From contig JAYKAV010003266.1 of assembly GCA_035582835.1 (NCBI GenBank), positions 5,643,795 to 5,707,794 of the forward strand: a DNA stretch of 64,000 nucleotides, given 5' to 3'. Each line of letters begins with the position of its first letter. The stretch's first letter is position 1. The notes beneath the pieces were generated by a model. That model did not search any database, was not told where the DNA came from, and was given only the letters and a program-made list of their open reading frames with translations. The position numbers were made by a program, and so were the translations under genes. This DNA is from Phoebastria nigripes. Taxonomy: Eukaryota; Chordata; Aves; Procellariiformes; Diomedeidae. Shown here one piece after another: positions 1-13,537 of this stretch.

Positions 1-2490
1 TTGACTCCTATAAACTATTTTAGGTAGCAGTATTATGAACACATTTTGGGGAATGAATTTCTCTCATTTTCTGTTGAGTTGTATCAGATTTTAGAAGAAG
101 CGGAAAAAACCTGCCTTTAGCACAGAAATGTACCTAAGTGTTTTCAACAAAAAAGAATCATTTTGGGAAAAATGTGGAGACAGGAAAGACTTGCTTCTGG
201 GCATTTGATGTAAAGATCCTTNTGGATCCAGCTACCCTAATGGGAGATACGAGCAAGTACCTGGGCAGCAGGAACCTTAATTTTGCTAAAACTTTGGAAA
301 GTTGCTGTGACTTCNGGGACAGCTCTTTGGAGATGACGGGGTCCATCCCACCAGAACTTTATATTCCTCAGAAAACATTTGTTGTTCTGTCTTAACTGTA
401 ACACGCAGCATAGCGCGGAGGAGGTTTGAGCAGAATATTGTACAAAACAAGCCCAGTATAGGCTATTGCATTGTTGATGTAATAGTAAGAAGAGAATATT
501 TAGGTCCTATATGTTGAAAAATAGACAAAGTAGCCTTGTAAAGGATCTTGGGACTTCATCCCTGCACTTTGTAGGATAAATCCTGAACCTCTAAGAAATT
601 AAGCATTAATTTAAAAAAAATATATGTCTAGGGAAACTTAATGCAACAAGTAGCAGCTTAATTTGTCACAACATACAAGTCTCCATGAATATTTTTTGTA
701 CAATGCTTGACTGCTTTAAGAGTTCCTGTGCACATGCACAGCATCCCTCCAGAGATGCCTTTCAGCCAAAATTATTCCACCGTGNTACTGATATGATACT
801 GTTCTTTTAAATCTCTTTTATTAAATGTGCATGCACACACAGATCTCCATTTTTTTCCTGACATCTTCAAAAAAAGCATTGGAGCTGTTACTGCATGTAC
901 CTAATATCTATATGGGTAGCACTGGGTAGCAACTTCAGCANCACTGGGAATATCAGAGGATCCCAAATATTTTTCATAGTGTGATTTACATTATAATACA
1001 GAGATTAAGGATTGCATCTGCCTTTCAGGAGCCTAGTAACATCCTTTTGTCACCCTATAGCAGCAGCCCTATATACCAGGGAATTACTGCATGGAGCACC
1101 GAGGTTAGAAAATACCTTTTAGCTGACCTATGCTGTTAAGCCAGAAGCCGGGATGAGATGTCAGGGTGAACACAAGGAGCAGAGATTTGGAATTACCTAT
1201 GAAAAATTCCCCTCCTAATCTTTCTGGGGGGAGAATAGGGGTTAACCGGGGACCACCTGGAGCAAAGGGATTCTGCAGGAGCATCTTCCTCCCGCTGCCN
1301 AGCAGCAGCCCCTGTGCCAGAGACTCCCAGGCTGTCGCTTGGGTGTAAATTTACTCGGATGGGCTTTTTTTCTTTTCCCCAAGTAACTCAAGTGCTCCAG
1401 CCAAGTTAGAGCTTCCAGCCCTCCCAGCTGTGCCTATATCCCTCAGGGCATCCGCTTGGCTCTGGTGTATATTTGGGACCTCTTCAAAGGAACAGGAGGA
1501 AACGGGTGGTCCCAGCCCAGCAAACTCCCCGTAGACTCACCTTTTACCCATGATGTTAGAGCAAAGCAGCCTGTTTGGAGACTCAGAAGAAAGAGAGGCT
1601 GTAAACTTGAAACAGCAGTATCCCAGAAACCCCAGATGACCTGTCCTGGGGATGTAGTAGGCTTTATCAGCCAGGGTCTGCATCCTGGTAAGAGTCTCTT
1701 CTGCGCTTTCCCACAGTACATCGTATTAGTCATCCCTAATTATTCAGCTCTAGTTGAGCAAAGCCTTGTCTCTGTCTTTTTTTTTTTTTTGTTAGCCTGA
1801 AAACCTATATTTAAATATGAAGGGGCGGGAGGCAGTTTTAATCCCAGCTGGATAATTCCTAAAATGCACAGAGGTAAAGCCTTAGCAGACAGCTGCTATA
1901 AGAACGTGCTGTTATGTTTCTCTGCTGCCTTGGGTGCGTAAAGCCGGACTTGAGCGCAGCTTATGCCAGTCTCTGCCTTGCTCCGTGCCTCTTGGACAGC
2001 AGCCGGGTCCTTTCTGCTAAGTTTTGCCATCATCTGCTGGATTTATTGCGTACGCCTGTGTAGGGATGTTTGTGAAGCCTTTCTGGATTTACATGTTTCA
2101 TTTCCACCTCAATCCTGTCGTGGGTACCCTGTCTCGCCCACGCGACTCATCTGATGCCTTTCCCCCATCTCACTGTTTTAAGCCCGTTAAACTGTGCGAT
2201 ATTTGGGAGGCAGGGAAGTATTGTGGCTCAGCAGAGAGGGACGACAGAGCTGCAGTAAGCTCGTATGCCATGGTGGCAAAGGGGCTTTTATGGGGTAAGT
2301 TCAGGAGAAGAAACTGGTTAGATTTGGGGCTGTTTCTTGAATAGCAAGAGAGGAGATGACGTGATACAGCCAGGGACACCCAACAGCGACCACAGACCAG
2401 ACCTTGCCTCTCTTATTTGTAAAAGGAGCCAGACATGAAATACTCTCTGAAATTGAAATACCACACGTGCAATTTTGGTGCGAAGGTCCA

Positions 2491-2600
2491 GAGCCCCAGG
2501 AGACTTAAATGCCTGACCCAAGGCCATGCGGGAGGTGGTGGCAGAGGCTTCGAGGCTTCCTCCAGCCTGTTCCCCACCCTCAGCTCATCTTCATCACGGG
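2491..2600 (-). repeat. MIR-like ancient SINE fragment
   Basis: Read on the minus strand this resembles the middle of the amniote MIR family. On the + strand, a 'cttaaatgcctgacccaagg' segment followed by 'ggtggcagaggc' corresponds to the family's conserved 'acttgcccaaggtcac...gtggcagagc' block. It is old and diverged; ends are approximate. Confidence 0.45.
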
Positions 2601-3294
2601 CTGCCTCTCCATCCCATTAATTTGAGCTGGGGAGGCTTAGTCTTGCCTTGTAATCTTGATTTGGAGTTTCATTATGAATTACTTGAGTCTCATGTGCCGT
2701 TTTAAATTGATTCGTTATGCTAAGTACTTGCCAAATGCATAATGAGGGTCTAAATCGGTCCGTATGTAACAAGGCAGCGATTCAATTATTCCTAACACTC
2801 ACGCTCTGACAAAAGCCTCGATTATTGCTGTCAGTTGCGTTTTGGGACCTTCCTGCACACATACACACATGCGCAAAATCCGTCACAGGCACTTCATGGT
2901 TTCTAGCACCCGCCCCATTATTTATTATTATTATAAACGTTGCTATTTTCGGCTTCCTCGCACACCAGCGCAGGGCTGGGAGTTCACCCTGTGGGGATTT
3001 GTATTAATGAGAATTGGAGCAGCTTTCGGGGGGGATCGCTGCTCCGTCTCTTCCAATCCATTCACAAAGTCTGTGTGGCAGCTCTTAAAGACCAACAGCA
3101 AAAATGAAAATTAATCAAATGAAGGGGCTATTAGCCACAGTACATCAAAGAAAGCCTTAAAGTCTTCAGACTGACCAGCAAAAAAAGCTTTTATCTCTTT
3201 CTAACAAATGGTGAAATCTAGCCACAACCATGATGGGCTNTAAAATGCCATTAGGGTGGTGTAAATAATTATAATCACCACCCTAATCACGTCT

Positions 3295-3435
3295 TCCCTA
3301 GATTTCAGGACACTCCATAAAATTAAGTCAATACCTGCAAACCTATTTTACAGATGGGGAGACTGAGGCACCATTCCCTGAGGGCATTGCAGAGCCTTGG
3401 TGACAGGGGTGGGGTTTAGTCCTTTCTCCCCAAAA
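3295..3435 (-). repeat. MIR-like ancient SINE fragment
   Basis: It contains 'attttacagatggggagact' followed by 'gaggcac', the antisense form of the highly conserved MIR core ('gcctcagtttcccc...ctgtaaaat'). Upstream is 'gatttcaggacactccataa', matching the family's antisense 'gatctcaaagcgctttacaa' end. Both blocks in the right order make this one of the better MIR calls in the window. Confidence 0.65.
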
Positions 3436-6400
3436 TTTTGTGCATCACCTTGGGAAATAGTCCCAAAGTCATCTGTTTAATGGACTAATGAATGATGGGC
3501 TAAATGAGACCCAAATGTGGGCACTGGCTCGAGCCTCCTGGCTTTTCCCTGACCCTGATTTGCAGTTCAGGTATCCTTAAATGGTGAAGCAGCCTCCAAA
3601 ACACAGGTTCAGGACCTCCCCCTGTCCCTGCTCGGTGGCTTTATCCCTTTCCTTGAGTCGGGCTGGTGGAGGAGGTGGTTGCAGTCTTGTTCACATCACG
3701 TTTTGGGGCATTCCTGCAAACTTTGGAGCTTAAAAAACCCTTTTACCTCTTTGCTTTGGAGATTCAGATGAGCAGAGAACAGCCTCAGGTCCAAACCTCA
3801 GTCTCTCCTCCACGCTGCAAAAAGCCAGGAGATGCTGGTAGCCGTAAGATTTTCTTCCAAGCTCCCTCGTGATGAAATGTCAGTGCAAAGCAGCGCCTGT
3901 CCTCAGTGCTGCAGCTGACACCGGGGCTAGGAGCTACCGTGAATCATCCTCATTAAAAAGCATTTCCAATTCAGCTTTGCAGAGATGCCTCTCACTGTCT
4001 TTGCTGCCATAACGGAACTATTAAAAGCTCCCATGTAAGGCAGGCGGCAGACAATAGGCACAGGCAGGGTCAGCCTGAAACCCCGTTGCAGAGGGCACGG
4101 GGTAAAAACCATGTTTTCTCACCCGTTTCCCATGCCAGGAGCAGGAGGAGGAGGCTGAATCTGCCGGCAGCATCTCCATGGCACAGAAGCTGCTCGCTGG
4201 GGATGGAGGGACCTGGCCTTATGGCATAGAGGCTCCTAGGGAGGCTTATCTATAGGTGATGGTTGTCACCTGAACGTGGGTGAATTGGGAAGAAAGGTGT
4301 GTGTAGGGTGTGTGTAGGGTCTATATGGCCAGCAGAGCTTCTTCAATATCCCACCATATCCCCAGACCCACATTATCCATATGCCCTGGGCTCTGGCATC
4401 ATTGGATTCCTGCAGTGCCGAATGTGGTTGTATGTGTTGCAGAAATCAGAGGATTTAGCAGGATTTCCCTGTTAAATTCTGGCTTATGATAGCTGTTGAG
4501 CAAGGAGGGATCTTTTGGGTTGATTTTTCTCTAACAGGCTCTGCCACCCTCGTGCGTTTCCCAGCCGTGAGTCACATCGCATCCTCTGCTCTTCCCCCTC
4601 CCCGAAATCATCAGGCACCTCACGAGGTTTTTGGAAGATAATAACAATAATAATATCTTGTGCAGGGTTTTTGCTGGCTCTGCTCTGCGCAAGGGCTGCA
4701 AGCTCACCCTCTGAGCGAAAGGTGAGGGTCTTCCATCGCTGCTGGGTGGCAGGAGTTGTGGTCAGCAGGAGATGGAGCCCAGCCCAGACATCACCACATC
4801 TGGCNAGACCATCTGGTTAGCTTTACGGTGTGTCAGGGGTACCTAGACATATTCCTCGTGATGGACCTAAACAGGTGAATCAAAAGCAGGATAAATCCTG
4901 GCAATTAAAAAAGCATCGCCAAATTCACTGTTTCTTAGGAGGGGTGTCACATAGCTTTGCTCCCAAGGGGGCAGCTGCAGAATTGTGTCCTGGTGGGGAC
5001 CCCCATGGTGTCTCAGCTCCCTCCCCACTCCCTCCCTCCCCAGGATGCTGGAAGCTGCCCTTGGGTCCCACTCCTGCCAGCATCTCCATGCTCTGCCTGC
5101 ACTGTGTTCCCATCACTCTCCGGCCAAAATGACTTTACCGGGAGGAAAAGCTGTGAGAAAAAGGCAAAAAGTCAACTGATTTCCTCTCTCTTGGCTGTTC
5201 TGGATCTCATTTTGTGCTTCCCCAAGAGAAGAAGGGGAACAAAGCAGTGGAGAAAGCACAAGATTTGCATTAAAAAAGAAAGCAAGCAGCAGACAAAGAA
5301 ATAAGGTCAAAGGAAAGGAGAGAAGAGACTTTAGGTCATTTGGGGGAGAATTCTTCTTTGAAGAAGGTCTTCCCAAATTTCCTCCCCTATCTTGCTATCT
5401 CCAGGCTGTTAATAATTCAGTGATTTATATTTGCAGCAAAACCTTCCATCTCGGGAGTCATTTCTGTTTGTAATGACTTCAGCGAATTAATGGTGGGTAC
5501 TGCCTTTTGAACCAAAATGAGTTCCTTCGTGGAATTAAACTTTTCCTTGATATTCACTGATACTTTTTTTCATGTGTTCATTTATAACTGAAGTTTCTTA
5601 ATTTTTTTTTTAAGGGGAGGGTTAGAGGAAACGAATAGCAAGACTCTTCCAGCAATGCTTTTTATGAAGGGTGAGCTGCGAAAGCGAAGCAGGCAGTGAG
5701 TCAGCATCCTCTCCTGCCTCTGCCGGCAGCCGAGCTGTTGCTGGGGTTACTGTCACAGGTGACAGAGCGGATCAGCCTTCCTGGTGTCCCCAAGCTGAGC
5801 GAGGACCTGTTTTTCCTAATATATAAAAAAAAAAAAAAAAAAAAAAAAGGCCAGGCTCTAGGAAGCACCCCCATCCAAAGAAAACATCCCCAAATTGGTT
5901 ATATTGTCATTCTGGGCTTAGAGAAATGGAAAAGAGGAACGTGGTGGCTTTTACTTTTGCTTTGGAGGTTGCGTAAGAAAAGTCAGTTGAGAGAATCTTG
6001 CATTAATTGTTAGCAGATCTCGTTCGTTATTACTAGCTCTTGCCAAAAAGACTGTCGGTCAGCAAAACAGACACGGCCCCTGTGGCACCCATGAGTGATC
6101 TCCTGGCAGGACTGTGTCACCCATCGCCCAGCACCCAGCATCGCGCCCCTTGGTCCCAATGAGAGGGCTTAAGAAGAGAAAAAAGCGACTCATCTGCTGC
6201 CCTCACCCTGTTTTCGGTGCGTTCCTCCTTGCAAACACACCACGATACGAGGGGATTTCTGAGCGGGTTTTCAGGGTTTCTCAGAAATGGGCTGTGCAGG
6301 AAGGGGAATCCCGGAGAAGAAGTGCTGTAGCTAAAAAGCAGGAAACCTGCTTAAAAATAAATCACAGGGGTTTGCTGCAGAGCTCGGGTCTTCGAGCTCT

Positions 6401-6852
6401 CCTGCAGACTCCCCGTGATGCTGCACAAATTTCTCTGCTCTGAATTTTTGCTGGGTTTCCCAGCTAGAAATGAAGCCTTTGCCTAATGGCTGGGAAGCGT
6501 TAAGGAGCTCCAGCCTTACCTGCAGGCTTTGCAGATCTNCCAGCATCCAGATGCGACAGCTAAACCCAAACAAACTTACTGCCTATGGTTGAAAACTGCA
6601 AGCCCTGTGCAAATGTGCCTCCCCTGCAGAAAATAACCCCCATATCATAATGTTACAGCTAAGGGAGGGCTTTTTATAACAAACCACTTCCCAGCACCAG
6701 TGATTGAGGGATAAACTCACCGTGAAGATGGGGAGGACAGACGGGAGGACAGACAGAAGGACCTTCAGGCAGAAGAGAATTTCTCCTGGATTGCCAGCTA
6801 GAAAGTGAATGATGACAGTATTAGCACTTAATGCAGGGTTTGGTTTTTTTTG

Positions 6853-6895
6853 TTTCAAAGCACTGTACAAACATGAACTAATTAACTTAAGCCAG
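6853..6895 (-). repeat. MIR 3'-end fragment
   Basis: 'caaagcactgtacaaacatg' followed by 'aactaattaa' is the antisense of the amniote MIR 3' end ('ttaattaatgtttgtaaagcgctttg'). It is short, so moderate confidence only. Confidence 0.45.
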
Positions 6896-9534
6896 GAAGC
6901 CAGGGCTGCAGTAATGTGTTTTGCCTGGTGACCTGTGCAAGTTTTAATTTTCTATTTAGCCATTTCCTTTGAGACCAAAACCCTGAGGACCGTGTTGCTG
7001 GGGGATGCAGCCCGCTGGAGCATCCTTGTCTTTGTAAGGTGGCTCTCTAATTGCAGCCGGGCAGTCGTTGCCCTGTTTCTTTCTGTGACTTTATTGAACT
7101 CTAATGGAAGTTTGATGGCTTCAGAATAATTATACCACAGTGAGTTTGCTTCTGTGTTTGTTAGAAGGTGAAACGCGATGAGCTACGAAAGGGTTTTTCT
7201 GTCCGCTCTTGGTTCTCCCCTACCCGTTGAGTTCCCCACTTTAACCACCAGCAGTTTCACCTCCGGCAAAATCTGTCGTGTGATTTCGATGGAAACCAGA
7301 GAGCTTCCTCGCTTTCGTTTTTTGGATTAGCATAGTTGCATGGGGGTTGTAGGTACCCAGAGCTGGGTCGGGCTCCCCCAGACCCGCTAGCCCTTAGGGG
7401 ACTGGGATGCTCTGGGGGACAAGCCTGGTTCTCCAAGAGCTGGCTTGTCCCCAAGCTGAATGTATTGATGCTTGTGTTCCTCATGCTAGCTACTTACTGA
7501 CACCAAATTTGCTAAATGATGGCTCTTCCCCAACGATGCCGAAGGTGTGTGGTTGATGGAAGTCATGTCCCACTTGAATACGACGTGATGGCAATGCCTC
7601 ATCCCTCGTTATTTGCTCCTGGGCTGTGTCAATCAAACTCCTGCAAGCTCAGATTTCATCTCTCTCCTCTCTTAACATGATGTTCACTGAACTAGCAAAT
7701 GAAAAGTCACAGAAAAATTGGGAGGATTGGGGAAAGGCGGAGAAATCCAAGAGACAAAACACAGTTTGAAAGTCCTTGCCTGCTTCCCAGGCGGCACAGC
7801 GGCTGAAACGGGGATCCTGTGCTCGGGTGAGACAGCTCAGTGCCCTTGATAAATCTCCTCCTGGCCCAGCTCCCACTGATTTAATTGCTGGGAGGCCCCG
7901 GTGCCTGGTGCCAGGGCAGAGGAGGGTTGAGGCAGCTCCCATCCCAGCTACCCAACACAGGAAAAAACACCTCGTTTCTGTGATGCAATTTATTTTTCTG
8001 AATATAACTGGCTAAACAGTGGGCAAAAAGGTGAAGACAGCGCATTCTAAAAATAAACATTTTAGCCTGTACAAGGGATTCTTTGTGGCATAGCGGTGAC
8101 TTACAGATTCTCCAGTATTTCTGTGCAAAGCAAAATCATATTTCTTAAAAACAGAGTTGTTTGTGCAGCTGAAGGGAGTTAGGCACCAATTCACCCTGAA
8201 TACCTTGAGCATCCTCTGAAAATTCAACTTAAAATACTATTGTGAAGAGACCGATTCCATATTTTAGGACAAACTGCTCTGACCACGTTCATTTAGACGG
8301 AGAGTGGTTGCTGGGTTTGGTTGTAGGGGCTGATATCAAGAGTTTTTGCTGCCATGGGATGGCATTGTGGTTTGCTCGGCTTAAGGAGGCTGTGAAGGCT
8401 GCACCTTGCCTCGTGCCACCTCGCTGGGTGGCTGTCACCAACCCCAAACAGAAGTGACATCCATGGAATGAATTATTCAGGGGGCGAGCAGTCGCTCCTC
8501 ACCCGCGCAACGCTTTTTGCTGCCAGAAATTGGGGTTTTCGGATCTTTACGCCAAGGCTGGGTCTGACTCGGCACCGATGCTCTCCCGGCATCACCTCGA
8601 GTCCCCGAGAAGTCCCCTGGCTTTCCTCCTCCCCATCGCTGAAATGCAGGTCGTCTGCCACTCCCGTGGACATTTTTACCTTCGTAATGAAAACACAGTA
8701 ACGTTGCCCCGTTGTCTCCCTGGATTTGTGGTTAAATTGCTTTGTCAATGTAATCTTATATCTTAATGACCAAATAATGGCGTGCAACAGGAGCTGCGTA
8801 AGAAGTCGCTGGGTATCATTTTGCTGTCATTGTGAAGGCCTTGGAATATGATCCCCATTACAGTGGAATTTGCATTAACATTGTTTGGCCACCATAATCC
8901 CACCCAGCTAATCACATTTTTAGGATATTAAAATAGGTCTAACTATTCTGGGTTGTAACCCCTAGATCCCCAAAGGGTTGGATGGGATTTAGCTCAGGCG
9001 GCTCCGTTAAAACCGACAGAGTCAGCGAGTGAAACAACCGAGTGATGCAGAGCAACTTGGCTGATCTTTTTTAGCCACCAAATCTTGTTCTTTGCTGGCC
9101 AAGTAATACTGCTGCTAAATCCACAGCACCGTGGAAAAAAATATGAAAAATACCTCCCATCCGTGCTCAGTTATTTTGGGTTAGCGGTTCAATTTTCACT
9201 TCCCCCATCTATTAACAGTAATGACTGTTCTCTAAAGACGTGCTGCCTTTGGCAGCTGGACTGCAGCAGTCGGAGAGGATCCCGGGGTGTTCGGGGTCCT
9301 GTTGTGCTTGGTGCTAAATACCCTGTTAAAGAGAGGCATCAGTTATCCCTATGGAGCTCACAGCGATGCTCGTCACCTGTGCTGAGGGCTAAGCAAGCCG
9401 CAGTGTTTAGACAGCACTGAATTTTCCTCTCTCTTCCAAATTTCAGTATCTTTCTCATTTTCTGCAACCATGAGCGCAGCGAAAGGCTTCTGGTGTAGGA
9501 TTTAAATAGACTCTAGGTGGGAGGCGAGAAATAT

Positions 9535-9615
9535 TCTCTTAATGTACAGATGAGAAACTGAGGCACGGAGAGATTGAAGGATTCACTCCACGACTGAGTT
9601 CCACCCGGAGTCTGA
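9535..9615 (-). repeat. MIR-like ancient SINE fragment
   Basis: 'tacagatgagaaactgaggc' followed by 'acggagagattgaagg' is a close antisense match to the MIR core and the adjacent 'cttaacctctctgtgcctca' region of the family. Boundaries are approximate. Confidence 0.65.
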
Positions 9616-10144
9616 CTAAGACGAGGACAGGAATAGGGACTGTGTGCTCCAGAGTTAGAGCACTAAATCCGTCCTGGGAAATCAGGATGCATTTCCCATT
9701 CCTCCTGCTGCCTCCCTGGGTGGCGTCGGCGGAGAATTTGTCTTACCCGAGCTGTTACCCCAGAGGTGTTACCTTCATCTGATGCTTTTGTGGCTTGATG
9801 AGGAGATGAGATGGGCTGCCTGATTTCTGGGAATGGGGTCACTCACCCCATCTCGGTGTACGTCGGGATAACAGCACGGCTCTCCTGGAAGGGTGTGAGC
9901 CTCGGGGACTGCAGGGATGCTCCCACCTCCTGTCTCCACAAGAGAGAAGGTGAGGATGGCAGGACTGGTCAGTCTGGAGCCAGAGGTCGCATTGTACAAC
10001 TTACTCCCCATTTGCTGAGCAAATAATCGCAATTAAATCAGGGATAATCTGGCAGGGAAGAACTAGTTGAAGGTTACAGGGAGGGCAAGCAGCTGAACCT
10101 GGCTGAAGCAAGCTAAGCAGAGCAGGGTTAGAGCACCCGTTCAT

Positions 10145-10184
10145 CTGTTTTAGCTGTATAATGCCTGTTTTAGCTGTATAATGC
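10145..10184. repeat. Perfect 20-bp tandem duplication
   Basis: The unit ctgttttagctgtataatgc occurs twice head to tail (10145-10164 and 10165-10184) with no mismatch, suggesting a recent replication-slippage duplication. Confidence 0.9.
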
Positions 10185-13100
10185 ACGGATTGCTCCAAGT
10201 TAATCTTGAAAAGTTGGGTTGATGCTGATGTCTGTCTGATGCCAACGGTCCTCTGCAGTCCTGTCCGCAAAGATTTCAGGCAGTGATTAGTGACCCAAGT
10301 GACAACCTCAAGCCTCTATCTGTAACGTTTGTCCCCGTTACGAGCGACAGAGGTAGAGCTCATGTTTCCGAGATGACATGAGAAACCTCGCCAGTGAGTT
10401 AATACCGCACTGCCTTGAGGTAGCAGTTGGGGCTTTGCGCGTTCCCCGCTGTGGGCGGAGAGACAAGACATTGACAGTGCATTAAGGTATGATTGTAACA
10501 GCGTTTGCGCTGAAAGGTTTCTGATCCTCCGAAATAAAGAATAGCAGATTTGTCCCAGATTTATCAATGGAGGCAGGGTTCCCATTCAAACACGAGGGAG
10601 GGGAGAGCGGGTGAGATCCCGCTTGCTGCAGCAGCCGGGCTGGATGCCGTAGCTCTCTGCCCAGCTGCCTGGTACTAACAGGGAATGAGGAGGATTTCAG
10701 GAGAAGGACAACCCCAAAAGGCTGCTTGAGAGGCAATGGGGTTCAGCAAGGAGGCAGCAAAATTTCCAGGTGGAAGCAGCGTGCTAAGGCAGCCCCATGC
10801 AGGGGAATAGCTGAGGGTTGGGGTGAAGGTCCTGAGATGTTTTGTGCAGCCCATGTCCCCCTGGGGAGCGATGCTGGGGGGGTTCCCCTCATGGCCTGGG
10901 TCTGGGAAGAGGGAAGCTGTGTGTGTCCCCTCTGCTTGGAAATCCATCCTGAGAAGGTCATTAAAGGAGGACAAGAGTGATACTTGCTCTGCTTCTTTGT
11001 AGAAACTGCATCTGATGTTATAGGTCAGCCTGTAGATCATTGCACAGGGGGGTTTCTTAAATGGCCGTTAGGAATAAAATTAAATTTGTTGAGACCAGAT
11101 GCATCAGAAGAGCTGAATGAAAAAGCAAGAGGGAGGGACATCTTGCATTAGACAGAAGAACCACAGTCTTGAGGAGCAGGTTTGATGCTGCACCTTGCAC
11201 CGTGCTGGCCAGGTTGGACATCGCAGAGATGTCCCTTCCCCTGGACTTTTATTAGTGCTGGTTGTCCCAGACCCAAACTGCCCCCCTGCCTTTGCCCTTG
11301 TGCTCAGACCTCCTGGTTTTGGGACGTGACCTAGGCTACCTCTGTTGCTGCTTGACAAATTTTGGGCTTGGTGCGGTGCCTGTAGGCAAACCCCTCCAGG
11401 GAACACGTGCGGGGCTGGCGGTGGCTGATGCCAAGCAGGAGGTGATGCTATTGCTGTATCCCCGATGCTGAATCAAACCTTGNCTGGGGACCCCACGAGA
11501 AGGGAGGAGCTGGGGGGACTTTGCTGGGGAGGAGGTGATCTGCCCCTCCGGCTGCTCTCTGCCTGCGGCGACGCTGCTTGCCTGGCACAGCTTAATTGGC
11601 TTTGATAGGATTACGTGGAAGCAGCAGAGGAGTAAACAGGGCCAGGAGGCCACGCCGTGCCTGGGGCCACCGGGCTGTAGCCCCTGCCGAAATCCTTTGA
11701 GCCAGCGCGATGCCGGACCAAAGCTGCCTGGAGCTCAAGGGTTAATGTCTGCTGCTGTGTTGCAGCTGATGGGGGGTAACAGCTTAATCCTCCTGGTTTT
11801 AAGGGAAGGGCTTTTCCTAGCAGCATCCCAAAGGTCTGTGGCTCTCTCAATAATTTCTGAAGAGTTTGCCCCTGACTGAGATCCAGATTAAACTGTTGCA
11901 ATTATGGAAGTTACGCCTTGTTGCCTCAAGCCTTTTGTCATCAATAAATGTTTATGGTTTAAAGCAGCCTTGTTTGTTTGCCTTAGACCAGATGACAGTG
12001 ATTTATTGGCAGAAATCCTAGCAGAGCAAAGAGATGAGCCAGACAAGTCTTTAAGTGCTCCACACCTGTATGTAGTGAGCAGATGATGGTTATTTCATGA
12101 TCATGAAACCTGCAGAAAATAGACCCTCAAACTTGGATGTGAACTGCTGTTTCCAGGAATTTTTCTCAACCTACAAACAACATGGGCAGCTCAAGGGTTA
12201 ATGATGCTCCAGGGCTTTGCTTCCAGCTTTATCTGAGGTTTGGGATGGCTGGGAGATGCTGTGTGTTGGAAAGGAGGAGTGGATGCTCTTGCTGGGAGCA
12301 TGTTGCTGATTAGCACTATTAATTGCTGTAGGAATGATGGGGGGGAGCAAGACAGGGGACACATTGCCCCAACTCCCTCATCCCAGGAGATCTGCAGCCT
12401 CAAGCAAAACGAGACTCAAAAGTGCGGCTTAAAGCCAAGGATGGAGATGGCAACAAGGGACATGTGTCCAAGTCTGGGGCAAGGTGACACAACCCAGAGA
12501 CGAGTGTCCCTGCGTGTGATCGCGGGTGAATGTCTTCCAACAGCCACACCGAGCTGCTGCCTTACTGCTGGTGTGAACAACCCAACGTTGGCCATACCAG
12601 CACCGGGAGGTTGGTGGAGATGGAGGCAGAGCAGGCAGCTCACCTAAAGGCTGTGTTGGGTTAGGTCCCACAGCCAGGTCCACCTTTTCATCCACAGGAC
12701 CTCGCTGAGGCTCATTCCCCCAGGAAAGCCCCCTGATTTCTGGTGGCAGAGGGTTTTTTCTCCTCTGTCAGCAAAGAGGAAGGTGGCCTGGCTCGCTCAG
12801 ACCTCGTCCACAGTGTTAATCTGCCATTTACAGTCTGGAGTCAGCTTTTACACCAATATTTGTTGTTGTTTTCCCCCTCTAGGGTTGTATATTTTGTACA
12901 GCTTGTTTCTAATGTAAAGTATAAATAAGTTTGATCTTTTCATCTGTTTTTCTCCCTACCTTCTGGAGGCTGTGCTGGTTAAAAATAACCACAGTGATGA
13001 GCTAAAGCGGGGCTGGTGGAGGGGTTTTAACCTCCATCGCGGCGGGACCACCCGGCTGGCGTGGGAACAGCAGCGTGGTCGCCCTTCTCGCCTCTCCCCG

Positions 13101-13375
13101 ACCCTCATGGCTGGGCTTTTTCCCGAGCTGGGAACTCCCTGAATTGCCTAAGCCCTGCTTGGCACGTGGCTGGGGATTAAAGCAATTCTGCTGTCGGGGG
13201 TGTTTGGGAAAACGGGGACCCATGGGTGGGCTGGGGGGGAGATGGGCACAGCCAGGTGCAGAGATCAGAGGTTGTCCCTGGTGCACATCTCCTGGGGACG
13301 GAGTGTTTTCCAGCACTGGGCTCCTGCAGAGGAGGCTTTCGCCTTAAAAAAATCCCTTTTGACCAAAATTGAACT

Positions 13376-13383
13376 ATTTGCAT
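13376..13383 (+). promoter_or_regulatory. Octamer (POU factor) motif upstream of KCNA3
   Basis: A perfect ATTTGCAT octamer lies 990 bp upstream of the KCNA3 ATG. This is the classical Oct/POU binding motif. Function here is inference: an 8-bp match is expected by chance about once per 30 kb of double-stranded sequence. Confidence 0.25.
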
Positions 13384-13537
13384 AAGAAGATCAATCGAAG
13401 GGAGGAAAAAAAAAAAAAAATTTGAGGCCTTTTGGCTTTCTTGCAGGAAAGTCTGAAATGCAGATTTGGGTTCAGACTGAAACTGCCTTGGTCGAGGGCT
13501 GGCTCAGCTTCACTTCTCCGTTTATTTTGCTGGGGGG

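Larger units (their letters stand above)
1..13370. other. Noncoding left flank of KCNA3
   Basis: I see no supportable exon here. The open frames are short, uneven and overlap on both strands, with no recognisable domain. The first 1.1 kb is AT-rich. The rest is mixed-composition sequence with MIR-like fragments (listed separately), a 24-A run at 5825-5848, a 12-bp-stem inverted repeat at 3250-3287, a 20-bp tandem duplication at 10145-10184 and a 16-bp palindrome at 12093-12108. Distal KCNA3 regulatory elements could lie here, but sequence alone does not show them. Confidence 0.6.

Noticed and set aside
5825..5848. 24-A run as the tail of a processed retrocopy
   Set aside because: No gene-like sequence or target-site duplication could be seen next to it.
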